Below are positions 50,904 through 60,615 of a stretch of DNA of 64,000 nt, piece after piece. How positions within the stretch are numbered: the stretch's first letter is position 1; each line of letters opens with the position of its first letter. The notes under the pieces were generated by a model, which was not told the origin of the DNA, did not search any database, and saw only the letters and a program-made list of their open reading frames with translations. Made by a program: the position numbers and the translations under genes. Origin of the DNA: Yersinia intermedia (GTDB lineage: Bacteria > Pseudomonadota > Gammaproteobacteria > Enterobacterales > Enterobacteriaceae); contig NZ_LR134116.1 of NCBI RefSeq assembly GCF_900635455.1, positions 372,001 to 436,000 of the forward strand. The letters run 5' to 3'.

Positions 50904-51055
50904 GAAAATTCTTATATACAGCGATGAACGAGAGATAGGGGTAATTGAACCAGGCTGAGGTATACATTTCGTCAATGTAATAACATAAAAAGCGGCATAA
51001 ACAGGTGAAATTCGGATTTTTTAAATCGCTGATCCGTTATCTAATCCTCTTGGGA

Positions 51056-51073
51056 GTGTTTTAACGTAAACAC
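51056..51073. promoter_or_regulatory. Inverted repeat just upstream of the pqaA-like gene
   Basis: GTGTTTTAACGTAAACAC has six-base perfect arms (GTGTTT/AAACAC), 23 bases before the start codon. It could be an operator or a small hairpin; the binding protein is unknown. Confidence 0.4.
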
Positions 51074-51095
51074 ATTAGAGAGAAGGATAGGGATT

Positions 51096-52631
51096 ATGCC
51101 TCGTTATTTAACCGCCCTGATGTGCGGGTTACCATTGCTGTTTACCGCCAGTTGTCTGGCACAAGTGGATGTTGAAACTGCAAAATGCAGTGATACTGAT
51201 TTTACTCAGGTTCTGTCTTGTTACAGAGAAAAGCTGGCCGCAGAACCCCTTATCTATAATTTGCTCAGTCAGGAAAATCTGCCGGGGTTGGAGTGGCGTC
51301 GTTACCAACTGACCTCGCAGAATTGGTCACCGGAGAGCTTAGTCTCCCCTGCTGCATGGCAGCATGAAGTGGAGATCTTTATCCCCGAAAATAGCACGTC
51401 CACCAAGGCGCTGGTGGTCATCAATAATGGTATCAACTATGGTACTGAAACCATTCCCCCCTCTGGCCCTGGCGACTTTGCTATCGAGACATTGCAAAAT
51501 ATTGCCCGGTCGACAGACACGGTGGTAATTGCCATTAGCACCATTCCCAATCAGTACCTTGAATATCAACAAGATGGGAATCCACGTAAGGAGGATTATA
51601 GTGTTGCGCGTAGTTGGACGTTATTTATCGATGCCCCTGAAGCCCGTTCAACCTTACCGCTACATGTCCCGATGGTGGCGGCGATTTCTCAGGCGATGAC
51701 CATGGCGCAACAAGCCTTGCCGGAAAAAGCCATAGACAGTTTTATTGTCACCGGTTTATCCAAACGTGGCTGGACCAGTTGGCTGACGGCAATTGCGGAT
51801 TCTCGTGTGGAGGCTATTGTGCCTTTTGTGATTGATCTGCTGGATACCCGCGCCGCATTGGAACATATGTATCAATCTTATGGCGGCAACTGGCCTATTG
51901 CCTTCACCCCCTACTATCAGGAAGAGATTGATAAAAAACTGAATACCCCCGGCTTTGCCAAATTGATGCAGATTATGGATCCCCTACAGTATCTGGCGAG
52001 CGAGTATCAACCCCGGCTCAGTATTGCGAAATACATTATTAATGCCAGTGGTGACGATTTCTACGTGCCCGATAATACCGATTTTTATTATGACAAATTA
52101 CCCGGTGATAAAACGTTGCGGGTTGCACCTAATTCCAGTCATTCAGGTATTAAAGCATTTAGTGAACAGTCGTTGATCACCGTTGTTAACCGCTTACGGC
52201 AAGCCACACCGATACCGCAGTTGAATACCACCATAGCAATGAAAGATAAGGTCCAGACCATCACGGTTAGTCTGTCAGAGACGCCAGAAAAAGTGCTGCT
52301 ATGGACTGCAGCTAACCCCGATGCTCGCGATTTCCGCTATGCGTGCGACGTGAGATACACCGCATTTCCGTTGGCGGTGACCCCTAATAATACCCTTGAA
52401 GTTGCACTTAACACGCCGGCCATCGGTTGGCAGGCGACCTTTATCGAGGCCACATTCAGTGATGGTTTCGTGGCAACTACGCCGGTTTATATCTCACCGC
52501 AAGAGAGTTATCCCACTACAGCCCCTCCTGACGGCGGGCCTGCATGCAAAACGTTGCCAGGGCGCGCGCTTATCACACCAGATGATGCGAGGGCGATAGA
52601 TGATCCCGATGAAGCTGAAGCGCAGTTATAG
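51096..52631 (+). CDS. pqaA: PhoPQ-activated pathogenicity-related family protein (PqaA-like)
   Basis: A 511-residue exported protein with a signal peptide near FTASCLAQ; the Cys there could instead be a lipoprotein site. The body matches the PhoPQ_related family: LVVINNGINYGTE, VTGLSKRGWTSWL (an alpha/beta-hydrolase-like nucleophile elbow with Ser), IINASGDDFYVPDN with a likely catalytic Asp, and APNSSHSG with a His. Salmonella PqaA is PhoP-activated and linked to antimicrobial peptide resistance; Dictyostelium AprA is also related. No clear PhoP box is seen upstream. The start follows AGAAGGATAGGGATT. Confidence 0.85.
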   Translation: MPRYLTALMCGLPLLFTASCLAQVDVETAKCSDTDFTQVLSCYREKLAAEPLIYNLLSQENLPGLEWRRYQLTSQNWSPESLVSPAAWQHEVEIFIPENSTSTKALVVINNGINYGTETIPPSGPGDFAIETLQNIARSTDTVVIAISTIPNQYLEYQQDGNPRKEDYSVARSWTLFIDAPEARSTLPLHVPMVAAISQAMTMAQQALPEKAIDSFIVTGLSKRGWTSWLTAIADSRVEAIVPFVIDLLDTRAALEHMYQSYGGNWPIAFTPYYQEEIDKKLNTPGFAKLMQIMDPLQYLASEYQPRLSIAKYIINASGDDFYVPDNTDFYYDKLPGDKTLRVAPNSSHSGIKAFSEQSLITVVNRLRQATPIPQLNTTIAMKDKVQTITVSLSETPEKVLLWTAANPDARDFRYACDVRYTAFPLAVTPNNTLEVALNTPAIGWQATFIEATFSDGFVATTPVYISPQESYPTTAPPDGGPACKTLPGRALITPDDARAIDDPDEAEAQL

Positions 52632-52665
52632 CTACGCGATATTGCGTGGATTTTAGCTAATAAAA

Positions 52666-52685
52666 AACCCGGCATAGGCCGGGTT
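52666..52685 (-). terminator. Rho-independent terminator of lpxP
   Basis: AACCCGGC / GCCGGGTT perfect stem. On the minus strand it is followed by TTTTTATT. It may also act weakly for the convergent upstream gene. Confidence 0.85.
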
Positions 52686-52728
52686 GTTATGACAGAAGCT
52701 GCTATTACAGATCCTGTTATATTGATGC

Positions 52729-53649
52729 TTAATACAGCGACGGCGCGCCATCGGGGCGGGTTTTAAAGCGGCGGTGTAGCCACAGATATTGCTCAGGTGC
52801 GCGCATGATCTCTTTTTCGATCACTTTGTTCATATAGCTGGCGGCCGCTATCTCATCATCAAGCGGATAGTCTTCTAATGCTGGCTGGATCAGCAAGTCA
52901 TAGCCGCTACCATCTGTTTTACGCAGTAAAACCAACGGTAGCAGTGCTGGTTTGGCTAGCCGGGCCAACATAAAGGTGCCGCTGGTGGTAGCCGCCTGAT
53001 TGACGGCGAACAGTGGTGCAAACACACTGCCGCGTGGGCCGTAATCCTGATCCGGTGCAAACCACACTGCTTCACCTTTTTTCAATGCTTGCACCATGCC
53101 ACGCAGATCTTTACGGTCCAGCATGGCCTTATTCGAACGCATACGGCCCCAAGTCTGCACCAGTTCCATCACTTTATTATTGTGTGGGCGATACATCGCC
53201 ATCATTGGCTGACATTGCCCCATTACGCGGCCGCCGAGTTCCAGCGACATAAAATGGACACCAATCACCAGTACGCCGCGCTGCCCTTGCTGCGCTTTTT
53301 TCAGGTTATCCAGACCGGTGACGGTAAACCAGCGCTTAATGCGAGCATCGGGCCAAAACCAGGCCATACCGGTTTCCATCAACCCCATGCCTAAGGATTC
53401 AAAATTACCGACGATAGTCTGTTCGAGAGCCTGCTTATCCATATCAGGGAAACAAAGTTCCAGATTGCGCCGGGCGATAGATACTCGCCGTTTCAGGAAG
53501 CGCATTGAGGTACGCCCCAACCAAATTCCTAACTTGTTTAACAGCGGGTAGGGCAGTTGGACTAACAGAAACAAGACGCCCAGGCCAAACCAGGTCAGCC
53601 AGTAGCGTGGGTGAAGCAATGAAATATGGAATTTTTGCGGCTTTATCAT
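52729..53649 (-). CDS. lpxP: Kdo2-lipid IVA palmitoleoyltransferase LpxP
   Basis: Inner-membrane acyltransferase that adds a secondary acyl chain (palmitoleate in LpxP, laurate in LpxL) to the lipid A precursor. It is 306 residues and very close to E. coli Lpx[41 protein letters not shown] with the H-X4-E catalytic pair, [13 protein letters not shown], and [21 protein letters not shown] chose 53649 because it gives the family-like start; an upstream ATG at 53691 adds 14 residues. LpxP is cold-induced in E. coli. A functional LpxL assignment is less likely but not excluded. Confidence 0.88.
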   Translation of the reverse strand: MIKPQKFHISLLHPRYWLTWFGLGVLFLLVQLPYPLLNKLGIWLGRTSMRFLKRRVSIARRNLELCFPDMDKQALEQTIVGNFESLGMGLMETGMAWFWPDARIKRWFTVTGLDNLKKAQQGQRGVLVIGVHFMSLELGGRVMGQCQPMMAMYRPHNNKVMELVQTWGRMRSNKAMLDRKDLRGMVQALKKGEAVWFAPDQDYGPRGSVFAPLFAVNQAATTSGTFMLARLAKPALLPLVLLRKTDGSGYDLLIQPALEDYPLDDEIAAASYMNKVIEKEIMRAPEQYLWLHRRFKTRPDGAPSLY

Positions 53650-54388
53650 AATAACTCTATCGTTATGCGTAAGTGCGGGCTTGTAACGCATATGGATGTA
53701 ACTCGATAGCGATACATTTCTTCAGACACCGATGGTCCACTATCGTTTTGGTGTATACGATAATTGACATAATTTTTACATTAAAAGCGGGTTCGCGTAG
53801 GGAATGGTCATGAAGGCAGGCTATCTATAAGCGATGTGTGCTTTCAGAGGATTATACCATATTCACGATAAATGAAAGAAAAAGATCAACGTCAGATGTG
53901 CTGGCGGAATTATCACGATATAAACTGCGTTACAGTTCGACATATCGCAGAAAATGGTGCCTTAGAATCGAGGGGCAATGAGTCAACTGACTGGAAAATG
54001 GGAGGCTGATCCCAATTTCGATTAATTATTGTTAACGCTGCTCTATTTGTGGGTTATCGACGTGCCACAGAAGGGAGTATAAATTCAATTTGTGTTTTTA
54101 ATGTTATTAATTTGATTTTTATTTGTATTTATTACCTTTGTATTTGATCGCATTTATTCTTTCTTATATTTAATTAACCAATTATTAACATAATAAATCA
54201 TTGAATTTTACCTTTTTGGGCTTTCATCACAATTCACTCTGGCTCGTCGCGCAGCCTATTGTGTTCCTTTGTTAATCTCATGTGTGTGAAAAGCAGTCAC
54301 ATGAAAATAAAACAGTCACGGTGTCACACTACGGGCTTCTCACCTCGCAACCAACCCGTTATCTGAAAGAAAACAAGAAGGTATTGCT
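53650..54388. other. Long divergent intergenic region between lpxP and the sugar operon
   Basis: No gene is supported in 739 bases. 54060-54240 is very A+T-rich. TGTGA-N7-TCACA at 54285-54301 resembles a CRP site with spacing one base too long. The ribosome-binding site of the next gene is AGAAGG. Confidence 0.5.
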
Positions 54389-55375
54389 ATGAAACTTAAT
54401 CTCGCATTACTGAATGCATGTGTCGTTTCTGCATGCATGCTGTTCACCACGCAAACGATGGCAGAGAAAAAATATGAAATTGCTGTTGTCGCGAAAGTTA
54501 CCGGTATTCCTTGGTTTACCCGCATGGAAGTTGGCGTAAATGAAGCAGCAAAAAAACTGGATGTTAATGCTTACCAGGTTGGGCCTGCCACGCCTGATCC
54601 AGCGCAACAAGTTAAAGTCATTGAAGACCTTATTGCCAAAAATGTGGATGCCATCATTGTGGTGCCGAACGATGCCAAAGTGCTGGAACCCGTACTGAAA
54701 AAAGCGCAAGAGAAAGGCATTGTGGTGTTAACCCATGAATCTCCTGATCAACGTATCGGGCAGTGGGATGTTGAGACCATCGATAGCGAAAAATACGCTC
54801 AGGCCAACATGGACGAACTGGCAAAAGCCATGGGTGGCAAAGGGGGTTATGCGATTTATGTGGGTTCCCTGACTGTGCCATTGCATAACGCTTGGGCAGA
54901 TTACGCTATCAAATACCAGAAAGAAAAATACCCCGATATGTTCGAAGTCACTCCACGCCTGCCAGTGGCTGAGAACATTGATAAGTCTTACTCCACCACT
55001 CTGGATCTGATGAAAACCTATCCGAAAATGAAAGGGATCATTGGTTTTGGTTCACTGGGACCAATTGGTGCCGGTCAGGCTGTGGCGAAGAAACGCGCGA
55101 AAGATCAAATCGCGGTAGTGGGCATCGCTATGCCTGCACAGGCAGCGCCATACCTGATGCGTGGTGATATCAAAAAAGCCCTGTTGTGGGATCCAAAAGA
55201 CGCCGGTTTTGCTGTAGTACAGATTGCAGATCAATTACTGAAAGGCCAAAAAATCACGCCAGACTTGACCATCGAAGGCTTGGGTAAAGCCGATGTGGAT
55301 AGCGAGAAAGGAGTGATCCGTTTTAACAAGATCCTTGAAGTCACTAAAGATAATGCGAAAACATTAGGTTTCTGA
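54389..55375 (+). CDS. Sugar ABC transporter periplasmic binding protein
   Basis: A 328-residue Periplasmic_binding_4 (ribose/LsrB/RhaS-type) protein with a signal peptide ending near TTQTMA before EKKYEIAVV. Family features are GPATPDPAQQVKVIEDLIAK, VDAIIVVPNDAKVLEPVL and the late ALLWDPKDAGFA. It delivers a pentose- or ketose-like sugar to the following transporter. The sugar cannot be read from sequence. First gene of a six-gene operon ending at 61217. Confidence 0.88.
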   Translation: MKLNLALLNACVVSACMLFTTQTMAEKKYEIAVVAKVTGIPWFTRMEVGVNEAAKKLDVNAYQVGPATPDPAQQVKVIEDLIAKNVDAIIVVPNDAKVLEPVLKKAQEKGIVVLTHESPDQRIGQWDVETIDSEKYAQANMDELAKAMGGKGGYAIYVGSLTVPLHNAWADYAIKYQKEKYPDMFEVTPRLPVAENIDKSYSTTLDLMKTYPKMKGIIGFGSLGPIGAGQAVAKKRAKDQIAVVGIAMPAQAAPYLMRGDIKKALLWDPKDAGFAVVQIADQLLKGQKITPDLTIEGLGKADVDSEKGVIRFNKILEVTKDNAKTLGF

Positions 55376-55402
55376 TTTTCAGACGCCACACCAGGGAATT
55401 AC

Positions 55403-55508
55403 CGGCTAACTAGCCGTGCTTGGCAGTAAATCAGGCAGCGGGAGAGCACCCCCGTTGCCCTCACCATCATCACCGAATTGCTGTAAAAATAGCGCCATGC
55501 TTATGGCG
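55403..55508 (+). other. Two hairpins between the binding-protein and ATPase genes
   Basis: CGGCTAACTAGCCG (55403-55416), 27 bases past the binding-protein stop, and CGCCATGCTTATGGCG (about 55492-55507) just before the ATPase ribosome-binding site. Neither has a T run. They may stabilise the upstream message and lower ATPase translation. Confidence 0.45.
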
Positions 55509-55525
55509 TTAGGGAAGGTATTGTC

Positions 55526-57022
55526 ATGACTCAGGCCAACGCATTTATCACTCTTGAAAATATCAGTAAGCGATTCCCCGGCGTGCTGGCGCTGGATCAG
55601 GTGAATCTCACACTGAATAAAGGAGAAGTGCACTGTCTGGCAGGCCAGAACGGCTGCGGCAAGAGCACCATTATCAAAGTGATTTCAGGAGTTTATCAGC
55701 CAGAGAAAGGCGCAAGTATCCTGATAGACGGCAAGCTGTTCCATCAGTTTACGCCGCAACTCTCATTCTTCTATGGCGTGCAGGTGATATATCAAGACTT
55801 GTCGCTATTTCCTAATCTTACCGTTTCGGAAAATATTGCCGTCCACCGTTATCTGCCCGGTGGTGATTTTTGGGTGAAGCGCAAAAGCATGCGTGAGCGA
55901 GCGTTAGCCGCCATGCAGCGAGTGGGTGTCACCCTTGATCCCGATAAAAAAGTTGAACAACTCTCTATTGCTGACCGCCAGTTAGTGGCGATTTGCCGCG
56001 CTATCGCTGCCGATGCCCGCTTGGTGATTATGGATGAACCGACAGCCTCGCTAACCAGTCAGGAAGTGAAAGGCTTGCTGGACGTGGTACGTGATCTCAA
56101 ATCGCAAGGTATCTGCGTGGTGTTTGTTAGCCACCGGCTGGATGAAGTGATGGAAGTCGCTGACAGAATCAGTGTCATGCGCGATGGTCAACTCATTGGT
56201 ACCTGGCCTGCCAGCGAACTGGACAGCCATGAGCTGGCGTTCCTAATGACCGGCCAGCGCTTTACCTATAGCCAGTTACCGCCACTGGCGGCAGAAGCCA
56301 CACCGTTGCTGGAAATCAAAAAACTGAGTCGTGGCGAGCAGTTTCGTAACATCGATTTGACCTTACATCAGGGCGAAATTGTGTCGATCACCGGGTTACT
56401 GGGGGCGGGGCGTACTGAGCTGTGTCTGAGCCTGTTTGGCATGACCCAACCCGATAGTGGCGAGGTGTGGGTCGCCGGTGAACAAGTACATTTCCGTAAT
56501 AACCGAGATGCGATCCACCATGGGATCGGTTATGTCTCTGAAGATCGTCTGACCCAGGGATTGATCATGGAGCAATCGATCTATGACAACACCATCGTGT
56601 CCGTTTTTGACAAATTACATACCCGCAGTGGGTTGTTGGATCATGCCAAAGCCGCAGCGTTGGTGAAAAAACTGGTGCAGGATCTGAACATCAAAGTGTC
56701 CGATACCGCCCTGCCGGTCAAGACGTTGTCGGGCGGTAATGCACAGCGTATTGCTATTGCTAAATGGGTGGCGACACAACCGCGTATTTTGATCCTCGAT
56801 TCTCCGACCGTCGGCGTAGATATCGCCAACAAAGAAGGGATTTACCATATTGCCAAAGCCTTGGCTGAGCAGGGGATGGCGGTATTGATGATTTGTGACG
56901 AGATCCCGGAGGCTTACTACAACAGTCACCGGATATTAGTGATGCGCAAAGGTGAACTGGTGGCTGAGTTTTACCCTCATCAGTGCACCGAACAACAGGT
57001 AGCCGAGGTGGTCAATGGATAA
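55526..57022 (+). CDS. Sugar ABC transporter, double ATP-binding protein (RbsA/LsrA class)
   Basis: A 498-residue cytoplasmic protein with two ABC modules. The first has Walker A GQNGCGKST, a degenerate signature (QLSIADRQLVAICRA) and Walker B LVIMDEPTASL. The second has the altered P-loop GLLGAGRTEL and signature TLSGGNAQRIAIAKWV. One active and one degenerate site is usual for carbohydrate-uptake CUT2 ATPases. The start follows AGGGAAGGTATTGTC, and the end overlaps the first permease by eight bases. Confidence 0.92.
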   Translation: MTQANAFITLENISKRFPGVLALDQVNLTLNKGEVHCLAGQNGCGKSTIIKVISGVYQPEKGASILIDGKLFHQFTPQLSFFYGVQVIYQDLSLFPNLTVSENIAVHRYLPGGDFWVKRKSMRERALAAMQRVGVTLDPDKKVEQLSIADRQLVAICRAIAADARLVIMDEPTASLTSQEVKGLLDVVRDLKSQGICVVFVSHRLDEVMEVADRISVMRDGQLIGTWPASELDSHELAFLMTGQRFTYSQLPPLAAEATPLLEIKKLSRGEQFRNIDLTLHQGEIVSITGLLGAGRTELCLSLFGMTQPDSGEVWVAGEQVHFRNNRDAIHHGIGYVSEDRLTQGLIMEQSIYDNTIVSVFDKLHTRSGLLDHAKAAALVKKLVQDLNIKVSDTALPVKTLSGGNAQRIAIAKWVATQPRILILDSPTVGVDIANKEGIYHIAKALAEQGMAVLMICDEIPEAYYNSHRILVMRKGELVAEFYPHQCTEQQVAEVVNG

Positions 57023-58004
57023 GCTAAAACTGCGGCAACTGACGGGGCGACATGAGTTTTATCTCGGGTTATTGGTATTACTGTTAGTCATCGGACTGAG
57101 CGTAAAAAGCCCGGAGTTCCTGACCTTAGGAAATCTGACCGATGTCGCCACCAGTTATGCCATTTTGGGTATTCTGGCCTGTGGCTTATTTGTGGTGCTG
57201 ATTGCCGGTGGTATTGATATCTCCTTCCCGGCGGTAACCGCCATTGCGCAATATGTCATGGCGTCGTGGGTGATTACCCATGGCGGCAGCTTCGCGCTAG
57301 CGTTTGTTCTGGCAATGTCAGTTGGTTTAGTGCTGGGGCTGATCAATGGGTTGCTGGTGTATTGGTTGAAAGTCCCAGCAATAATTATCACCATTGCCAC
57401 ACTGAATCTGTTCTACGGCCTGCTGGTTTATTTCACCAACGGTACCTGGTTGTACGGCTTCCCTGACTGGTTTATGACCGGGATTAACTGGTTCTCGTTT
57501 ACCGGCAGTGACGGCTATGACTATGGCCTGACACTCCCGTTGTTCTGCCTGGCGGCAACCATCATTTTCACCGGTGTATTGATGAATTACACCCGCCTTG
57601 GGCGGCAGATCTTTGCCATGGGCAGCAATAAGGATGCGGCTTCCCGCCTGGGCATTAATATTCTGCGTTTGCATCTCTACGTCTATGGCTACATGGGCAT
57701 GCTGGCAGGGGTGGCGGCGGTGGTACAGGCGCAGATTTCCCAGTCAGTGGCACCTAACTCATTGATGGGGTTTGAGCTGACCGTGCTGGCCGCCGTGGTC
57801 TTGGGTGGCACCAGTATGACGGGGGGCCGTGGATCCCTCAGTGGCACCGTGCTCGGCGTGATGTTACTGGCATTTTTGCAAAACGGCCTGACGCTGCTGA
57901 GCGTCTCCTCTTACTGGCATACGGTTTTCAGCGGCGCAATCATTTTGGTGAGTATCAGTACCACCGCATGGAATGAAAAACGCAAATTGCTGAGGGAGCA
58001 CTGA
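57015..58004 (+). CDS. Sugar ABC transporter permease 1 (RbsC-like)
   Basis: A 329-residue inner-membrane protein of the branched-chain/CUT2 permease family, with about ten hydrophobic segments. The cytoplasmic coupling region is NYTRLGRQIFAMGSNKDAAS, followed by AVVLGGTSMTGGRGS, a strongly conserved loop in RbsC proteins. Translation is coupled to the ATPase gene by overlap. Confidence 0.92.
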   Translation: MDKLKLRQLTGRHEFYLGLLVLLLVIGLSVKSPEFLTLGNLTDVATSYAILGILACGLFVVLIAGGIDISFPAVTAIAQYVMASWVITHGGSFALAFVLAMSVGLVLGLINGLLVYWLKVPAIIITIATLNLFYGLLVYFTNGTWLYGFPDWFMTGINWFSFTGSDGYDYGLTLPLFCLAATIIFTGVLMNYTRLGRQIFAMGSNKDAASRLGINILRLHLYVYGYMGMLAGVAAVVQAQISQSVAPNSLMGFELTVLAAVVLGGTSMTGGRGSLSGTVLGVMLLAFLQNGLTLLSVSSYWHTVFSGAIILVSISTTAWNEKRKLLREH

Positions 58005-58005
58005 T

Positions 58006-58959
58006 ATGACCTGGCTAAACCGAATTATTCCTAACGACCGCATTATCCGCCTGCAATTATTGATTCTGGTGGCAGTGATGTTGGCCTTCTCATTGACCTT
58101 GGGACAACGCTTCTTCAGCTTGGGTAACTTCCAGTCTATTTCCTCACAGTTGCCGATTTTAGGCATGCTGGCGCTGGGGATGGGGCTGACCATGCTAACC
58201 GGCGGTATTAACTTATCCATTATTGCCGGAGCGAATGCTTGCTCATTAGTCATGGCTGCCATCATTGTCAGCCACCCTGATCAGCCGCTGTTCCTGCTAC
58301 TGGCATTAGTTGCTGGTTTGCTGGTGGCGGTGATGATTGGAGCGTTGAATGGCTTACTGATTTCAGTGGTCGGGGTGTCGCCAATTCTGGCGACGTTGGG
58401 CACCATGACATTGATTACCGGGCTGAATATTTTATTGTCCAACGGTGATGTGATTTCTGATTTCCCACCGGTGATTCAATACATTGGCAGTGGTGATATT
58501 GCCGGTATTCCGGTCGCGATGATCTTGTTTTTACTGGTCTCCGCTGGGCTGTGGGTGCTTTTGGAACACACGACCTTGGGGCGCAGTATCTATTTGGTCG
58601 GCTCCAATGAGCAGGCCACCCGTTTTAGCGGCGTGAATACCCATCGAGTACAGGTCGCGGTCTATATCCTGTCAGCCGTATTAGGATGGGGGGCGGCTAT
58701 CTTGATGATGGCGAAATTTAACTCGGCCAAAGCCGGTTACGGCGAATCCTATCTATTAGTCACCATTCTGGCATCGGTATTGGGTGGCATTAACCCGGAT
58801 GGCGGCTTTGGTCGCATCATCGGTTTGATCCTGGCGCTGGTGGTACTGCAACTATTGGAAAGTGGCCTGAATTTGCTGGGGGTGAGTAGCTACCTGACCA
58901 TGGCGTTATGGGGTGGGGTGCTGATCCTCTTTATCGCATTACAGAATCGTAAGGCTTAA
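58006..58959 (+). CDS. Sugar ABC transporter permease 2 (RbsC-like)
   Basis: A 317-residue paralogue of the preceding permease. It has LGMGLTMLTGGINLSIIAGA, the coupling loop HTTLGRSIYLVGSNEQATRF, and SVLGGINPDGGFGRI. Two distinct permeases point to a heterodimeric membrane domain, as in Lsr. It starts one base after the previous stop. Confidence 0.92.
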   Translation: MTWLNRIIPNDRIIRLQLLILVAVMLAFSLTLGQRFFSLGNFQSISSQLPILGMLALGMGLTMLTGGINLSIIAGANACSLVMAAIIVSHPDQPLFLLLALVAGLLVAVMIGALNGLLISVVGVSPILATLGTMTLITGLNILLSNGDVISDFPPVIQYIGSGDIAGIPVAMILFLLVSAGLWVLLEHTTLGRSIYLVGSNEQATRFSGVNTHRVQVAVYILSAVLGWGAAILMMAKFNSAKAGYGESYLLVTILASVLGGINPDGGFGRIIGLILALVVLQLLESGLNLLGVSSYLTMALWGGVLILFIALQNRKA

Positions 58960-58977
58960 GAATTGAGGGATACAACA

Positions 58978-60615
58978 ATGGCAAGTTACTTTATCGGCGT
59001 AGATGTAGGGACCGGCAGCGCAAGGGCCGGAGTATTCGATTTGCAGGGCCGCATGGTCGGGCAGGCTAGCCGTGAAATTACCATGTTTAAGCCCAAGGCG
59101 GATTTTGTTGAGCAGTCTTCCGATAATATCTGGCAGGCGGTGTGTAATGCGGTACGGGATGCGGTGAATCAGGCTGATATCAACCCGATCCAAGTGAAAG
59201 GGCTGGGGTTCGATGCCACCTGTTCGCTGGTGGTGCTGGATAAAGAAGGCAACCCGTTGACCGTTAGCCCGTCAGGGCGCAGCGAACAGAATGTGATTGT
59301 CTGGATGGACCATCGTGCCATTACCCAGGCAGAAAGAATTAATGCCACCAAACACCCGGTATTGGAGTTTGTTGGCGGTGTTATTTCGCCTGAAATGCAA
59401 ACCCCAAAACTGCTGTGGTTGAAACAGCATATGCCAACCACGTGGAGTAATGTCGGTCATCTGTTTGATCTACCAGATTTTCTGACCTGGCGGGCGACCA
59501 AAGACGAAACCCGTTCGCTTTGTTCTACGGTGTGTAAATGGACTTATCTGGGCCATGAGGATCGCTGGGATCCGTCCTATTTTAAATTGGTCGGGCTGGC
59601 TGATTTGCTGGATAACAATGCGGCGAAAATCGGCGCTACCGTTAAACCGATGGGCGAGCCGTTGGGCCGTGGACTTAGCCAACGGGCGGCATCAGAAATG
59701 GGGTTGATCCCTGGCACTGCGGTCAGTGTCTCTATTATTGATGCCCATGCTGGCACCATTGGTATCCTCGGTGCCAGTGGTGTGACTGGCGAAAATGCCA
59801 ATTTTGATCGGCGAATTGCGCTGATTGGTGGCACTTCAACGGCACATATGGCGATGTCCCGTTCCGCGCATTTTATTGGCGGCATCTGGGGACCCTATTA
59901 TTCGGCTATCTTACCGGAGTACTGGCTGAATGAGGGTGGGCAGTCGGCGACGGGAGCATTAATTGACCATATTATTCAAACACATCCGTGTTACCCAGAG
60001 CTGTTGGCACAGGCAAAAAGCAAAGGTGAGACTATTTACGAGGCGCTAAATCACATTCTGCGTCAGCTCGCTGGTGAACCGGAGAATATCGCCTTCCTCA
60101 CCAAAGATATTCACATTTTGCCGTACTTCCACGGTAACCGTTCACCGCGTGCGAATCCGAATCTGACGGGTATTATTACCGGCTTGAAGCTGTCCACCAC
60201 CTTTGAAGATATGGCGTTGCGCTATTTGGCGACCATTCAGGCGCTGGCGCTGGGAACGCGGCATATCATCGAAACCATGAATAAGAATGGCTATTGCATT
60301 GACACTATGATGGCCAGTGGCGGCGGGACTAAAAACCCGATCTTTGTACAAGAACACGCTAATGCGACGGGTTGTGCCATGTTACTGCCGGAAGAGAGTG
60401 AAGCCATGTTGCTCGGCAGTGCCATGATGGGCACAGTCGCAGCAGGTGTGTTTGAGTCGCTGCCGGAGGCGATGGCGGCCATGAGCCGAATTGGTAAAAC
60501 GGTCACACCGCAAACTAACAAAATCAAAGCCTATTACGACCGTAAATACCGCGTGTTCCACCAGATGTATCACGACCATATGCGCTATCAGGAACTGATG
60601 CAGGAGGAAGGATGA
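58978..60615 (+). CDS. FGGY-family carbohydrate kinase, probable pentulose kinase
   Basis: Phosphorylates the imported sugar with ATP. It is 545 residues from the ATG at 58978, which follows GAGGGATACAACA. The fold is sugar kinase/Hsp70/actin: YFIGVDVGTGSARAGVFD (phosphate 1), GLGFDATCSLVVL, WMDHRA (sugar-binding), and MMASGGGTKNPIFVQEHANA (adenosine). It resembles the FGGY/YpCarbK subgroup, some of which are D-ribulose kinases; the closest family I can name is D-ribulokinase-like. The substrate is inferred, not proved. Confidence 0.88.
   Translation: MASYFIGVDVGTGSARAGVFDLQGRMVGQASREITMFKPKADFVEQSSDNIWQAVCNAVRDAVNQADINPIQVKGLGFDATCSLVVLDKEGNPLTVSPSGRSEQNVIVWMDHRAITQAERINATKHPVLEFVGGVISPEMQTPKLLWLKQHMPTTWSNVGHLFDLPDFLTWRATKDETRSLCSTVCKWTYLGHEDRWDPSYFKLVGLADLLDNNAAKIGATVKPMGEPLGRGLSQRAASEMGLIPGTAVSVSIIDAHAGTIGILGASGVTGENANFDRRIALIGGTSTAHMAMSRSAHFIGGIWGPYYSAILPEYWLNEGGQSATGALIDHIIQTHPCYPELLAQAKSKGETIYEALNHILRQLAGEPENIAFLTKDIHILPYFHGNRSPRANPNLTGIITGLKLSTTFEDMALRYLATIQALALGTRHIIETMNKNGYCIDTMMASGGGTKNPIFVQEHANATGCAMLLPEESEAMLLGSAMMGTVAAGVFESLPEAMAAMSRIGKTVTPQTNKIKAYYDRKYRVFHQMYHDHMRYQELMQEEG

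Noticed and set aside
54285..54301. CRP site upstream of the sugar operon
   Set aside because: Both half-sites are perfect but the spacer is seven bases instead of six, so I noted it without calling a feature.
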